Shown: positions 44,066 to 55,700 of the stretch, piece after piece | Position numbering within the stretch: the first letter of the stretch is position 1 | Layout: each line of letters opens with the position of its first letter | From: Anomaloglossus baeobatrachus | Taxonomy: Eukaryota > Chordata > Amphibia > Anura > Aromobatidae | DNA length: 64,000 bases | Reading direction: 5' to 3' | Assembly (NCBI RefSeq): GCF_048569485.1 | Contig: NC_134356.1 | Coordinates: 471,703,893 to 471,767,892, forward strand | Program-made: the position numbers and the translations under genes | The notes under the pieces: generated by a model | Told to the model about the DNA's origin: nothing | What the model saw: only the letters and a program-made list of their open reading frames with translations | Database searches by the model: none

Positions 44066-47000
44066 GTGGGAGGACGACCGGTCCTTCCCATTGTGCTGGA
44101 TGGGATCCCTTTGATTGCCCTCCTGGATACGGGGTCCCAGGTAACAACCATCCCTTATAAACTGTACAAAAGATATTGGGCTGATTCAGACATTGACCAT
44201 GGCCCAGATGATGATTTAACAATTGTGGCCAGTAATGGTCAGCCCTTGCCTCAAATTGGGTACAAAGAAGTAACCATTAAAGTGGGGCGGGTGGAATTGC
44301 CATGTCAGGGGATGATAATTGTAGATATTGATCGCAAAGAATCTGACCCACTGCTAACCATTGGTACAAATGTGATAGAAAATTGTATTGCCGAAGTGAT
44401 AATTTTGTTGCAACAGGCGTCTGAAACTGCCAGCTCCGGGCAGCAGCGTGCCCTACAGAGGGAGATCAGAGCCCTGATGAGGAGGCAGCAGGTAGAGCTG
44501 GCCGGAGGAGAAATTGGCAGTGTGAGGGTAAGTGACCCCCTCCCCATTGCAATACCCCCAAGAAGTGAAATGTTGATATGGTGTCGGGCAGCAATAGGCC
44601 TCAAGGGTCAGGATTACCATGCCTTGGTAGAACCGGTGTATTCAGACAGTAGGCCTGGAGTCCTGATAGCCAGAGGGGTAGCGGACGTCCGCAAGGGGAG
44701 AGTGCCCGTCCGTGTCTTGAATTGTGGGGAGGAGGAGGCCAAATTGCCCCGGTACGCCACTGTAGCAAAACTGTACACTGTCAGCAACAATACCATTAAA
44801 GCAGTGGAACCCTTAATCCCGTCCGACCAGGCGGAAGACAATGGCTCCAAGGGGCAGCTGGAAGACTGGTGCCAAAAATTACATGTAGGCACCGACTCCA
44901 CCCCCTCGCACCAAAAGCATGGGGTTTACCGGGTGGTACAGGAGTACGAGCGGGTCTTCAGCAAACACCCCCTAGATTTTGGGCAGGTGAAAGGGGTTAA
45001 ACATCAAATCCCCACGGGTGATCATCATCCCATTAAAGAGAGATACCGCCCTGTACCCCCCGCACGGTATCAGTGTGCCAAGGAAATGTTACGAGAAATG
45101 AAGGAGGCTGGGGTTATCAGAGATAGTTGTAGCCCCTGGGCAGCTCCACTAGTGCTCGTAAAGAAAAAAGATGGTACAATGAGAATGTGTGTAGATTACA
45201 GGCAAATTAACCGCATTACACATAAAGATGCTTATCCACTGCCCAGAATAGAGGAGTCACTAACAGCCTTAAAGTCAGCTAACTATTTCTCCACCTTGGA
45301 TCTCACCAGTGGGTATTGGCAGGTTCCCGTGGCAGAGGCGGACAAGGAGAAGACTGCATTCACGACACCAATGGGCCTCTGTGAGTTCAATTGTATGCCA
45401 TTCGGGCTCTGCAACGCCCCAGGGACATTCCAAAGGTTGATGGAGTGCTGCTTGGGCCACCACAACTTTGAAACCGTGCTGTTGTACCTGGATGACGTCA
45501 TAGTCTACTCCAAGACTTATGAGGACCACCTGAAGCATTTAGCAGAAGTGTTTGAGTCCTTGTCGAAATATGGCCTGAAGATCAAGCCGTCCAAATGTCA
45601 CCTCTTGAAGCCAAAGGTACAGTACCTGGGTCATGTGGTCAGCGCAGAAGGTGTGGCACCTGATCCGGAGAAAGTCACTGTAATCAAGGACTGGCCAAGA
45701 CCCACCACAGTGAAGGAGGTGCGGCAGTTCCTTGGACTGGTGGGCTACTACCGAAGGTTCATTGATGGTTTCACCAAGATAGCAGCGCCCCTTCAAGATC
45801 TCCTGGTGGGCCAGCCAAAGCAGGCTAAGAAGCAGAGCCCTCCATTTGAATGGAGCAGCCAACTAGAAACATCCTTTGTCCGGCTGAAAGGGGCTCTCAC
45901 GGGAGAAGAAATTCTGGCCTACCCTGACTACAGCCAGCCGTTTGTACTGTATACAGACGCCAGCAATGTGGGACTGGGAGCAGTTCTGTCCCAGGTGCAG
46001 GGAGGCAGAGAGAGGGTGATAGCGTACGCCAGTAGGAAGCTTCGGCCCACAGAAAGGAATCCAGAAAACTACAGTTCCTTCAAGCTGGAGTTCCTTGCTA
46101 TTGTTTGGGCAGTGACTGAACGCTTCAAGCACTATCTGGCATCGGCCAAGTTCACCATCTTCACGGACAACAATCCATTGACACACCTGGCAACAGCCAA
46201 GTTAGGTGCGATGGAACAGCGATGGATGGCCCGGCTGTCTAACTTTGACTTTACCATCAAGTATCGGGCTGGCAAGAAGAATAACAATGCTGATGCGCTG
46301 TCCAGAATGCCTCACTTACCCGAGTCTGGAGAAGACCTGGATGAACTCGAAGAGATAGAGTTACCGGCTTTCCATCACCCAGGTGTTTCCCAGTGTGAGC
46401 ATGCTGTGGGAGTGAAGCGCTCAAGCCAGCACGAGGTCTCGGTCAACCCATTACTCCACCATAATTGGGAAGAGACACAGAACGGTGACCCGGCCGTGCG
46501 ATTGGTCAAAGAGAAGCTAGCGCAAGCTGAGACCCATCTTGGCCCAGACGCTCCAGAGGAAGCCCAGCAGCTGTGGAAGGAGAGGGGACGACTGTTCACC
46601 TACCAAGGCAAGCTCTGCAAGAGATATGTCAACTGGCGAACAAATGAACTTGTCTGGCAGATAGTGGTTCCGCAGAGGGATGCTCCAATGGTCCTAGCAG
46701 CGTATCATGATAACGCAGGACACTTCGGGTGGAAGAAGTTGGAGGCCCTACTCCGTGATCGGTTCTATTGGGTGCACATGAGAAAGATGATCGAGAAGTG
46801 GTGCCGAGACTGTGGCCCGTGTAACCTGAGGCGGAAGGATGATGCCAGCCAAAGGTCTCCCCTACAGCCAATTGTCACGAAGCAGCCCCTGGAGTTGGTG
46901 GCCCTGGACCACGTGAAGTTAACACCAAGCCGGTCAGGCTATGTGTACGCCCTCACCATTGTGGACCATTACTCTCGTTTCCTGGTAGTAGTGCCTGTGA

Positions 47001-48178
47001 AGGACCAGACAGCCAGAACAGCAGCTAGAGCGTTCCAGGCATCCTTTTGTCGACCTCACGGTTATCCGGAAAGGGTACTGACTGATCAAGGTCCTGCATT
47101 CGAGGCCGAAGTGTTCCAAGAGTTCTGTAACATGTACGGCTGTAAGAAAATCCGAACCACACCGTACCACCCCCAAACCAATGGACTGTGCGAAAAAATG
47201 AACCATGTGGTTATTGATATGCTGAAGACCCTACCGCTGGAAGAAAGGAACCAATGGCCAGAGAAGTTGCCAGATCTGGTAGACCTGTACAACCATATCC
47301 CAGTAAATTCGACCAACTGCAGCCCTGCTTACCTGATGCGAGCCAGACCTGGCAAGTTACCTGTAGACTTTGAGATGGGGACTGTGTCGCCTGAGGCGGT
47401 TCAAGAAATAGAGGATTGGGATACAGAACGGCAGCAGCGGTACCGTAAGGTCCAGGAGTGCGTAGAGAGGAGCCTGTCTCAAGCAAGAACGAGACAAGAG
47501 CAGCATTACAATCAAACAGCCCCAGCAACTCCCTTAGCACCTGGAGAACAAGTCCTCAAGAAGAAGCGGAGGACGCATAAATTGGATGATCAGTGGGAAA
47601 ACGAGCCCTACACCATTATCCCCTCCAACTTTGACAATAGTAAGGTATGCCTCATAAGCAAGGATGAAGGCAAGACCTATCAAGCAATTTCTCGAGACCG
47701 CCTGAAAGCGTGCCCTGAACGGTGCAGAATCCAAAGAGAAATGGAAGAAGTACAAGGAAGTCCCCAAAGTCAAGAGAAAGAAGGGGAGATGATTCAAACC
47801 ATCCTTGGAAAATTCCCCAAAACTTGGACCCGAATAAACAATGCCATAGTGGTACCAGTTTTGACGTTTCCGCAGTTGGTCGAGCCAGAAACAGAAAAGG
47901 TTCCGGATCCACCTAAAGAACCGTCCGCTCCAACACGAGATGACACGCCAGCAGTGGAACAGGAGGATCAACCCCCTGTCAGTGGTGAACCTGTCATACC
48001 CTTGGCGACTCTTAGACCACATAGGCAACCATCACGCTTACCTATCGGGGTTAGGCCCACCTGTAGTGCTGAGGTAGAAGACGCACCACGTAGTCAGGGG
48101 CAAACACCAGAGCTACGCAGGTCCCAACGCAGCACTCGGGGACAACCCCCTCCAAGGTATAGAGAGTCAACTGTATAA
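44066..48178 (+). CDS. Gypsy pol (protease, reverse transcriptase, RNase H, integrase)
   Basis: 1370 residues counted from the first Met; the true frame may be entered upstream by frameshift or read-through from gag. The order of domains is the Gypsy order. Protease has LLDTGSQVTTIPYKLY (Asp 21). Reverse transcriptase has the catalytic YLDDV (from residue 474). RNase H has FVLYTDASNVGLGAVLSQ (about 625-642). Integrase has its HHCC zinc part (HDNAGHF with CRDCGPC) and a DDE core with ALDHVKLTPSRSGY and TDQGPAFEAEVFQEF. A chromodomain is not evident. The C-terminal tail is Pro/Glu/Arg-rich. No env-like frame follows. Confidence 0.95.
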   Translation: MGGRPVLPIVLDGIPLIALLDTGSQVTTIPYKLYKRYWADSDIDHGPDDDLTIVASNGQPLPQIGYKEVTIKVGRVELPCQGMIIVDIDRKESDPLLTIGTNVIENCIAEVIILLQQASETASSGQQRALQREIRALMRRQQVELAGGEIGSVRVSDPLPIAIPPRSEMLIWCRAAIGLKGQDYHALVEPVYSDSRPGVLIARGVADVRKGRVPVRVLNCGEEEAKLPRYATVAKLYTVSNNTIKAVEPLIPSDQAEDNGSKGQLEDWCQKLHVGTDSTPSHQKHGVYRVVQEYERVFSKHPLDFGQVKGVKHQIPTGDHHPIKERYRPVPPARYQCAKEMLREMKEAGVIRDSCSPWAAPLVLVKKKDGTMRMCVDYRQINRITHKDAYPLPRIEESLTALKSANYFSTLDLTSGYWQVPVAEADKEKTAFTTPMGLCEFNCMPFGLCNAPGTFQRLMECCLGHHNFETVLLYLDDVIVYSKTYEDHLKHLAEVFESLSKYGLKIKPSKCHLLKPKVQYLGHVVSAEGVAPDPEKVTVIKDWPRPTTVKEVRQFLGLVGYYRRFIDGFTKIAAPLQDLLVGQPKQAKKQSPPFEWSSQLETSFVRLKGALTGEEILAYPDYSQPFVLYTDASNVGLGAVLSQVQGGRERVIAYASRKLRPTERNPENYSSFKLEFLAIVWAVTERFKHYLASAKFTIFTDNNPLTHLATAKLGAMEQRWMARLSNFDFTIKYRAGKKNNNADALSRMPHLPESGEDLDELEEIELPAFHHPGVSQCEHAVGVKRSSQHEVSVNPLLHHNWEETQNGDPAVRLVKEKLAQAETHLGPDAPEEAQQLWKERGRLFTYQGKLCKRYVNWRTNELVWQIVVPQRDAPMVLAAYHDNAGHFGWKKLEALLRDRFYWVHMRKMIEKWCRDCGPCNLRRKDDASQRSPLQPIVTKQPLELVALDHVKLTPSRSGYVYALTIVDHYSRFLVVVPVKDQTARTAARAFQASFCRPHGYPERVLTDQGPAFEAEVFQEFCNMYGCKKIRTTPYHPQTNGLCEKMNHVVIDMLKTLPLEERNQWPEKLPDLVDLYNHIPVNSTNCSPAYLMRARPGKLPVDFEMGTVSPEAVQEIEDWDTERQQRYRKVQECVERSLSQARTRQEQHYNQTAPATPLAPGEQVLKKKRRTHKLDDQWENEPYTIIPSNFDNSKVCLISKDEGKTYQAISRDRLKACPERCRIQREMEEVQGSPQSQEKEGEMIQTILGKFPKTWTRINNAIVVPVLTFPQLVEPETEKVPDPPKEPSAPTRDDTPAVEQEDQPPVSGEPVIPLATLRPHRQPSRLPIGVRPTCSAEVEDAPRSQGQTPELRRSQRSTRGQPPPRYRESTV

Positions 48179-48617
48179 GGGAAAAAGAAGGAGTATTTAT
48201 TAGAATGTACATAGTTATGCAAAATGTCTGTAAGGTTGTGTACAAAATGTTTTTTTCTTTTTCTTTGATTGCGAAAATGGACAATTGGGCCACTGGACTA
48301 TGGGTGGCCAACACCTAAATTGTTCATAGTTAGCACCAGTGTGCTCAACACCCCTGAAGAAAAACCTGTCCGGCGTGCATAGAGTGGGGTCATCAATGCT
48401 CTGACGCACGCCCAGAGCCTACGTTGGGGGTTTGATCGCGGCGGGTCCCCCATGGAGCAGTGTAATGGACACCCAGCAGGGAGCCACACTGGACTCTTAT
48501 AGTAATGTTTAAGTTTGTAACGTTAAAGTATTTGCGCCTCCCATAATGGGATGAAATGTTCTAACATGTCATGTTTGTTTCTACAGTCCGGGAGTACTGA
48601 ATTTAACTAAGGGGGAG
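48179..48617 (+). other. 3' untranslated region and polypurine tract of the young Gypsy copy
   Basis: Non-coding sequence between the end of pol and the 3' LTR, ending in the purine run AAGGGGGAG (48609-48617). Confidence 0.8.
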
Positions 48618-49680
48618 TGTGGCGCCCCAGGACCTGGTCGCCACAACAGCATTGCCCTCCCAAAGGGTTAATGCTGAGCCTGGAGGTAATTGGGAGATCT
48701 ATTGGCCAGTAAGTTAACACCCAACACAGTTCTCCCTCCGGCCAGCAGAGGGAGCTCTGAACCTGGAACTTCAGGGAGCATTCCTTAAGTCTGGCTGAAG
48801 GGAGGAAGTAGTGGTTAGTCTGTAGGGAGAAGTGGAAGGAAGCAGACGCAGAGTGAGCTGTCCTGTAGAACTGGGGCCTGGAGCTAGAGTAGCTTGGCCC
48901 AGTGAAGCAGGAGTAGCTGAGAGGCAGCGGAGAGACTCGGACATCGGAGTCTGTGGTTGCCAGGGTATAAAATCCGTCCCTGGTAGCCGAATCCGGAGGG
49001 CAGGAGAGCTGCAAGCCGCTGGCCCAGAAGCAACCTGAAGGAACAGCTGCAATCCAAGGGCCCGGTGTGGACTCCAGCAGAGAAGCCCCAGAGAGGGCCT
49101 GCGCAGTCTACCCCACAGAAAAAGGGGCGAACCACCGGTCCCAGCAGCAAGAGGGCAATTGCTAACCCAAAGTGCAGTGTCCTAAACAGCAAAGAAAGAT
49201 TAAGGAGTAGGCCTCATACTCAACTGGCCAAAGATCACCCCAGGCACTTCCAGGCCGGCCGGATCATCTTTACCATCTGTGACGGTCTCCCTGGACTAAA
49301 CTTCTGCCGAGTAAAAGAGGAGAAGGTAAAGAGACTACTGTTTGTGCCTGTTTCTTTCATTGCTTGTCGGCCCTGCACCGTGCTAGTCACACAACACCAT
49401 AGACTTCCACAAGCACCAACTGTGTCCCGGGGCACCGCTCCACCTGTGGGGAGCAGTACCACCATTGCTGCCACTTCATCACCCCGGAGGCCTTACACAG
49501 CAGCGGCGGCTTAAGAGCCGCATACCACAGGTGGCGTAACGAACACAAACTTAAAGTCATCAGCCACATATTCTACTGACACCCACCAGGGCCACGGAGC
49601 CGGGCCCAGCCACCACTGACTACCACCGGACTAGTCCGGCCCGGCACCGGGTGTCCCATAGCCCTGGGGTGGGCGAGTCA
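48618..49680 (+). repeat. 3' LTR of the young Gypsy copy
   Basis: 1063 bp, nearly identical to the 5' LTR. It is followed by the TTTT target duplication and the remainder of the older Gypsy LTR (49681-49868). Confidence 0.95.
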
Positions 49681-49868
49681 TTTTTCCCGCCCCGAGTTCT
49701 CCAGACCCCTAGGTGGGCGTTCCCTTACCGCCTGGTCCCAACCACTGTTGTGCCTGTCCTACCTTGAGGGGGGTGACTAGGGTTTCAGGTCGGCTGATTT
49801 AACACTTTGTGGGATGGGTGTTATGCGGGGGCCTATGTGTACCTCTACCTGGTTTCCAGGGCGTTACA

Positions 49869-52170
49869 TATATGTATAGGCTGTATATGTATAGGCTGTA
49901 TATGAGTATAGGCTGTATATGAGTATAGGCTGTATATGAGTATAGGCTGTATATGAGTATAGGCTGTATAGGAGTATAGGCTGTATAGGAGTATAGGCTG
50001 TATAGGAGTATAGGCTGTATAGGAGTATAGGCTGTATAGGAGTATAGGCTGTATAGGAGTATAGGCTGTATAGGAGTATAGGCTGTATAGGAGTATAGGC
50101 TGTATAGGAGTATAGGCTGTATAGGAGTATAGGCTGTATAGGAGTATAGGCTGTATAGGAGTATAGGCTGTATAGGAGTATAGGCTGTATAGGAGTATAG
50201 GCTGTATAGGAGTATAGGCTGTATAGGAGTATAGGCTGTATAGGAGTATAGGCTGTATAGGAGTATAGGCTGTATAGGAGTATAGGCTGTATAGGAGTAT
50301 AGGCTGTATAGGAGTATAGGCTGTATAGGAGTATAGGCTGTATAGGAGTATAGGCTGTATAGGAGTATAGGCTGTATAGGAGTATAGGCTGTATAGGAGT
50401 ATAGGCTGTATAGGAGTATAGGCTGTATAGGAGTATAGGCTGTATAGGAGTATAGGCTGTATAGGAGTATAGGCTGTATAGGAGTATAGGCTGTATAGGA
50501 GTATAGGCTGTATAGGAGTATAGGCTGTATAGGAGTATAGGCTGTATAGAAGTATAGGCTGTATAGGAGTATAGGCTGTATAGGAGTATAGGCTGTATAG
50601 GAGTATAGGCTGTATAGGAGTATAGGCTGTATAGGCTGTATAGGAGTATAGGCTGTATAGGAGTATAGGCTGTATAGGAGTATAGGCTGTATAGGAGTAT
50701 AGGCTGTATAGGCTGTATAGGCTGTATAGGCTGTATAGGCTGTATAGGCTGTATAGGCTGTATAGGCTGTATAGGCTGTATAGGGAGTATAGGCTGTATA
50801 GGCTGTATAGGGAGTATAGGCTGTATAGGAGTATAGGCTGTATAGGAGTATAGGCTGTATAGGAGTATAGGCTGTATAGGCTGTATAGGCTGTATAGGCT
50901 GTATAGGCTGTATAGGCTGTATAGGCTGTATAGGCTGTATAGGCTGTATAGGCTGTATAGGGAGTATAGGCTGTATAGGGAGTATAGGCTGTATAGGAGT
51001 ATAGGCTGTATAGGAGTATAGGCTGTATAGGAGTATAGGCTGTATAGGAGTATAGGCTGTATAGGAGTATAGGCTGTATAGGAGTATAGGCTGTATAGGA
51101 GTATAGGCTGTATAGGAGTATAGGCTGTATAGGAGTATAGGCTGTATAGGAGTATAGGCTGTATAGGAGTATAGGCTGTATAGGAGTATAGGCTGTATAG
51201 GAGTATAGGCTGTATAGGAGTATAGGCTGTATAGGAGTATAGGCTGTATAGGAGTATAGGCTGTATAGGAGTATAGGCTGTATAGGCTGTATAGGAGTAT
51301 AGGCTGTATAGGCTGTATAGGCTGTATAGGCTGTATAGGCTGTATAGGAGTATAGGCTGTATAGGAGTATAGGCTGTATAGGAGTATAGGCTGTATAGGA
51401 GTATAGGCTGTATAGGAGTATAGGCTGTATAGGAGTATAGGCTGTATAGGAGTATAGGCTGTATAGGAGTATAGGCTGTATAGGAGTATAGGCTGTATAG
51501 GAGTATAGGAGTATAGGAGTATAGGAGTATAGGAGTATAGGAGTATAGGAGTATAGGAGTATAGGAGTATAGGAGTATAGGAGTATAGGCTGTATAGGCT
51601 GTATAGGCTGTATAGGCTGTATAGGCTGTATAGGCTGTATAGGCTGTATAGGCTGTATAGGCTGTATAGGCTGTATGGGAGTATAGGCTGTATGGGAGTA
51701 TAGGCTGTATGGGAGTATAGGCTGTATGGGAGTATAGGCTGTATGGGAGTATAGGCTGTATGGGAGTATAGGCTGTATGGGAGTATAGGCTGTATAGGAG
51801 TATAGGCTGTATAGGAGTATAGGCTGTATAGGAGTATAGGCTGTATAGGCTGTATAGGCTGTATAGGCTGTATAGGCTGTATAGGCTGTATAGGCTGTAT
51901 AGGCTGTATAGGCTGTATAGGCTGTATGGGAGTATAGGCTGTATGGGAGTATAGGCTGTATGGGAGTATAGGCTGTATGGGAGTATAGGCTGTATGGGAG
52001 TATAGGCTGTATGGGAGTATAGGCTGTATAGGAGTATAGGCTGTATAGGAGTATAGGCTGTATAGGAGTATAGGCTGTATAGGAGTATAGGCTGTATAGG
52101 AGTATAGGCTGTATAGGAGTATAGGCTGTATAGGAGTATAGGCTGTATAGGAGTATAGGCTGTATAGGAG
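49869..52170. repeat. TATAGG minisatellite, 2.3 kb, mixed 9-bp and 8-bp units
   Basis: The array is built from TATAGGCTG (9 bp) and TATAGGAG (8 bp), mostly alternating with a 17-bp period, with pure blocks of one unit at about 50700-50780, 50880-50950, 51490-51590, 51590-51670 and 51840-51920. A TATGGGAG variant dominates 51670-51780 and 51920-52020. Read on the minus strand it gives artefactual frames of more than 700 codons. Confidence 0.95.
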
Positions 52171-52444
52171 TATAGGCAGTGTGTGCGGATACTCCACAGG
52201 AAGTGAACAGACCTGCAGCCTGTACAGCTGCAGGGAGCCGTGTAGCCATTACTGTACTCAGTACTATGTCACTGTGTGGTGAATGCTGCCAGGGAAGGTG
52301 AGTGCGTCCGTGCTCAGCACTCTGATCTGCCTGCACTGCCGTTCAGTGTCCTCAGCAGCCGCACATATATCATTACAGCTGCGCACACTTCCGCTGCACG
52401 ATACACTGACGCGCATGCGCACACATCTCTCTCAGCACAACGCT

Positions 52445-52681
52445 TTGTAGTGACACATAGTTACCATGGAGACCGGCAAGCGGCCGATTCATTGGCTTTC
52501 GGTGTGCGGAGAGAATGGGGGCCGGCGGTTTCTATGGTAACAAATAGCAGATGTGGGAGAGACCATCTTCGTTTTGTTTGTGAGGGGGTTTAGCAGTGCC
52601 AGGGGTCAGCGGAGGCACAGTCCGTGATTCATGTAACCGGAGTCCTGCTGTGCCGGAGATGTTTTACCGGGGGTGACAGGC
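52445..52681 (+). promoter_or_regulatory. CpG-rich host promoter with two X-box (RFX) motifs and a CCAAT box
   Basis: GTTACCATGGAGAC (52460-52473) and GTTTCTATGGTAAC (52528-52541) both fit the RFX X-box GTNNCC-AT-RGNAAC; the second is close to ideal. Between them is ATTGG (52491-52495), an inverted CCAAT box. No TATA box is seen. X-boxes near the start of transcription are characteristic of ciliary genes. A 5-codon upstream open frame (52659-52676) ends five bases before the main ATG. Confidence 0.7.
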
Positions 52682-52720
52682 ATGCTGCCAAGCAAGTACC
52701 GAGGGCGGCTGGTGCCCAAT
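52682..52720 (+). CDS. First coding exon of an unidentified host gene (possibly ciliary)
   Basis: The ATG at 52682-52684 opens MLPSKYRGRLVPN, 13 codons, then the strong splice donor GTGAGT at 52721 in phase 0. The exon lies directly downstream of the X-box promoter. A second exon that fits the phase is at 59462-59524, after a 6.7 kb intron. I do not recognise the protein. The start choice rests on the first ATG after the short upstream frame and on the donor site. Confidence 0.55.
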
Positions 52721-52779
52721 GTGAGTACTGACCTGTGTCTGTCTGTGCATCAGTGGGCACAGCTGGCATCTATGGGGGA

Positions 52780-55700
52780 GGGCTGTGCATATGGCGGGGA
52801 CTGTATTACTATATGGCGGAGGGTGCATTGCTATATGGTGGGAGGTGTAGTATTACTATATACCAGAGGGTGCATTGCTATATGGCGGAGGGTGCATTGC
52901 TATATGGTGGGAGGTGTAGTATTACTATATACCAGAGGGTGCATTGCTATATGGCGGAGGGTGCATTGCTATATGGCGGAGGGTGCATTGCTATATGGTG
53001 GGGGGGTGCATTGCTATATGGTGGGGGGGTGCATTGCTATATGGCGGAGGGTGCATTGCTATATGGCGGAGGGTGCATTGCTATATGGCGGAGGGTGCAT
53101 TGCTATATGGTGGGAGGTGTAGTATTACTATATACCAGAGGGTGCATTGCTATATGGCGGGAGGGTGCATTGCTATATGGCGGAGGGTGCATTGCTATAT
53201 GGTGGGGGGGTGCATTGCTATATGGCGGAGGGTGCATTGCTATATGGCGGAGGGTGCATTGCTATATGGCGGAGGGTGCATTGCTATATGGCGGAGGGTG
53301 CATTGCTATATGGCGGAGGGTGCATTGCTATATGGCGGAGGGTGCATTGCTATATGGCGGAGGGTGCATTGCTATATGGCGGAGGGTGCATTGCTATATG
53401 GCGGAGGGTGCATTGCTATATGGCGGAGGGTGCATTGCTATATGGCGGAGGGTGCATTGCTATATGGCGGAGGGTGCATTGCTATATGGCGGAGGGTGCA
53501 TTGCTATATGGTGGGAGGTGTAGTATTACTATATACCAGAGGGTGCATTGCTATATGGCGGAGGGTGCATTGCTATATGGCGGAGGGTGCATTGCTATAT
53601 GGCGGAGGGTGCATTGCTATATGGCGGAGGGTGCATTGCTATATGGCGGAGGGTGCATTGCTATGTGGCGGGGGGGTGCATTGCTATGTGGCGGAGGGTG
53701 CATTGCTATGTGGCAGAGGGTGCATTGCTATGTGGCAGAGGGTGCATTGCTATGTGGCAGAGGGTGCATTGCTATGTGGCAGAGGGTGCATTGCTATGTG
53801 GCAGAGGGTGCATTGCTATATGGCAGAGGGTGCATTGCTATATGACGGAGGGTGCATTGCTATATGGTGGGGGGGTGTATTACTATATACCAGAGGGTGT
53901 ATTACTATATGGCGGGGGGGTGCATTGCTATATGGCGGAGGGTGCATTGCTATATGGTGGGGGGGGTGTATTACTATATACCAGAGAGTGTATTACTATA
54001 TGGCGGGGGGGTGCATTGCTATATGGCGGAGGGTGCATTGCTATATGGTGGGGGGGTGTATTACTATATACCAAAGGGTGTATTACTATATGGCGGGGGG
54101 GTGCATTACTATATGGCAGAGGGTGCATTGCTATATGGCGGGGGGGTGTATTACTATATGGCAGGGGGGTGTATTGCTATATGGCGGGGGGGTGTATTAC
54201 TATATGGCAGGGGGGTGTATTGCTATATGGTGGGGGGGTGTATTGCTATATGGCGGGGGGGTGTATTGCTATATGGCGGGGGGGGTGTATTACTATATGG
54301 CGGGGGGTGTATTGCTATATGGCGGGGGGTGCATTGCTATATGGCGGGGGGTGCATTGCTATATGGCAGAGGGTGCATTGCTATATGGCAGAGGGTGCAT
54401 TGCTATATGGCGGGGAGTTGTATTGCTATATGGCGGGGGGGTGTATTGCTATATGGTGGGGGGGTGTATTGCTATATGGCGGGGGGGTGTATTACTATAT
54501 GGCGGGGGGGTGTATTACTATATGGCGGGGGGGTGCATTGCTATATGGCGGGGGGTGCATTGCTATATGGCGGGGAGTTGTATTGCTATATGGCGGGGGG
54601 GTGTATTGCTATATGGCGGGGGGGGTGTATTGCCATATGGCGGGGGGGTGTATTACTATATGGCGGGGGGGTGTATTACTATATGGCGGGGGGGTGTATT
54701 GCTATATGGCGGGGGGGTGTATTGCTATATGGCGGGGGGTGCATTGCTATATGGTGGGGGGGTGTATTACTATATACCAGAGGGTGTATTACTATATGGC
54801 GGGGGGGTGCATTACTATATGGCGGAGGGTGCATTGATATATGGTGGGGAGGTGTATTACTATATACCAGAGGGTGCATTGCTATATGGCAGGGGGGTGC
54901 ATTGCTATATGGCGGGGGGGTGTATTGCTATATGGCGGGGGGGGTGTATTGCTATATGGCGGGGGGGTGTATTACTATATGGCGGGGGGTGCATTGCTAT
55001 ATGGGGGGGGGTGCATTGCTATATGGCGGGGGGTGCATTGCTATATGGCGGGGGGTGCATTGCTATATGGCAGAGGGTGCATTGCTATATGGCGGGGGGT
55101 GTATTACTATATGGCAGGGGGGTGTATTGCTATATGGTGGGGGGGTGTATTGCTATATGGCGGGGGGGTGTATTGCTATATGGCGGGGGGGGTGTATTAC
55201 TATATGGCGGGGGGTGTATTGCTATATGGCGGGGGGTGCATTGCTATATGGCGGGGGGTGCATTGCTATATGGCAGAGGGTGCATTGCTATATGGCAGAG
55301 GGTGCATTGCTATATGGCGGGGAGTTGTATTGCTATATGGCGGGGGGGTGTATTGCTATATGGTGGGGGGGTGTATTGCTATATGGCGGGGGGGTGTATT
55401 ACTATATGGCGGGGGGGTGTATTACTATATGGCGGGGGGGTGCATTGCTATATGGCGGGGGGTGCATTGCTATATGGCGGGGAGTTGTATTGCTATATGG
55501 CGGGGGGGTGTATTGCTATATGGCGGGGGGGGGTGTATTGCCATATGGCGGGGGGGTGTATTACTATATGGCGGGGGGGTGTATTACTATATGGCGGGGG
55601 GGTGTATTGCTATATGGCGGGGGGGTGTATTGCTATATGGCGGGGGGTGCATTGCTATATGGTGGGGGGGTGTATTACTATATACCAGAGGGTGTATTAC

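Larger units (their letters stand above)
41657..49680 (+). mobile_element. Gypsy LTR-retrotransposon that looks whole, 8.0 kb, young
   Basis: Two 1063-bp LTRs (41657-42719 and 48618-49680) differ at only about two positions, which points to a recent insertion. They are followed or preceded by a primer-site candidate (TGGCGTCACGAACAGG at 42725) and a polypurine tract (AAGGGGGAG before 48618). gag and pol are both open, in different frames, as is usual in the family, where frameshifting or read-through yields pol. Flanking TTTT on both sides (41653-41656 and 49681-49684) is a plausible 4-bp target duplication. It sits within the right LTR of the older minus-strand Gypsy fossil. Confidence 0.95.
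32755..49868 (-). mobile_element. Gypsy LTR-retrotransposon fossil on the minus strand, host of a second Gypsy copy
   Basis: Two direct LTRs of about 1.1 kb (32755-33887; 40582-41656 continued at 49681-49868) enclose gag-like and pol-like sequence read right to left. On the sense strand the LTR starts TGTAAAGCCC and ends GGCGGCACA. A polypurine tract AAGGGGGAA precedes the 3' LTR, and TGGCGTCACAAACCGG follows the 5' LTR as a primer-site candidate. The copy is broken in many places and carries at least four later insertions (37328-38565, 38853-39016, 41004-41167 and the Gypsy copy 41657-49680). No clear target duplication is seen; the flanks are satellite on both sides. It is older than the Gypsy copy inside it. 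Confidence 0.9.

Noticed and set aside
49799-52336. Minus-strand open frames of 777-845 codons rich in YSLYSYTAYTPIQPI
   Set aside because: They are an artefact of the TATAGG minisatellite, where the 17-bp period rotates through the frames without stops.
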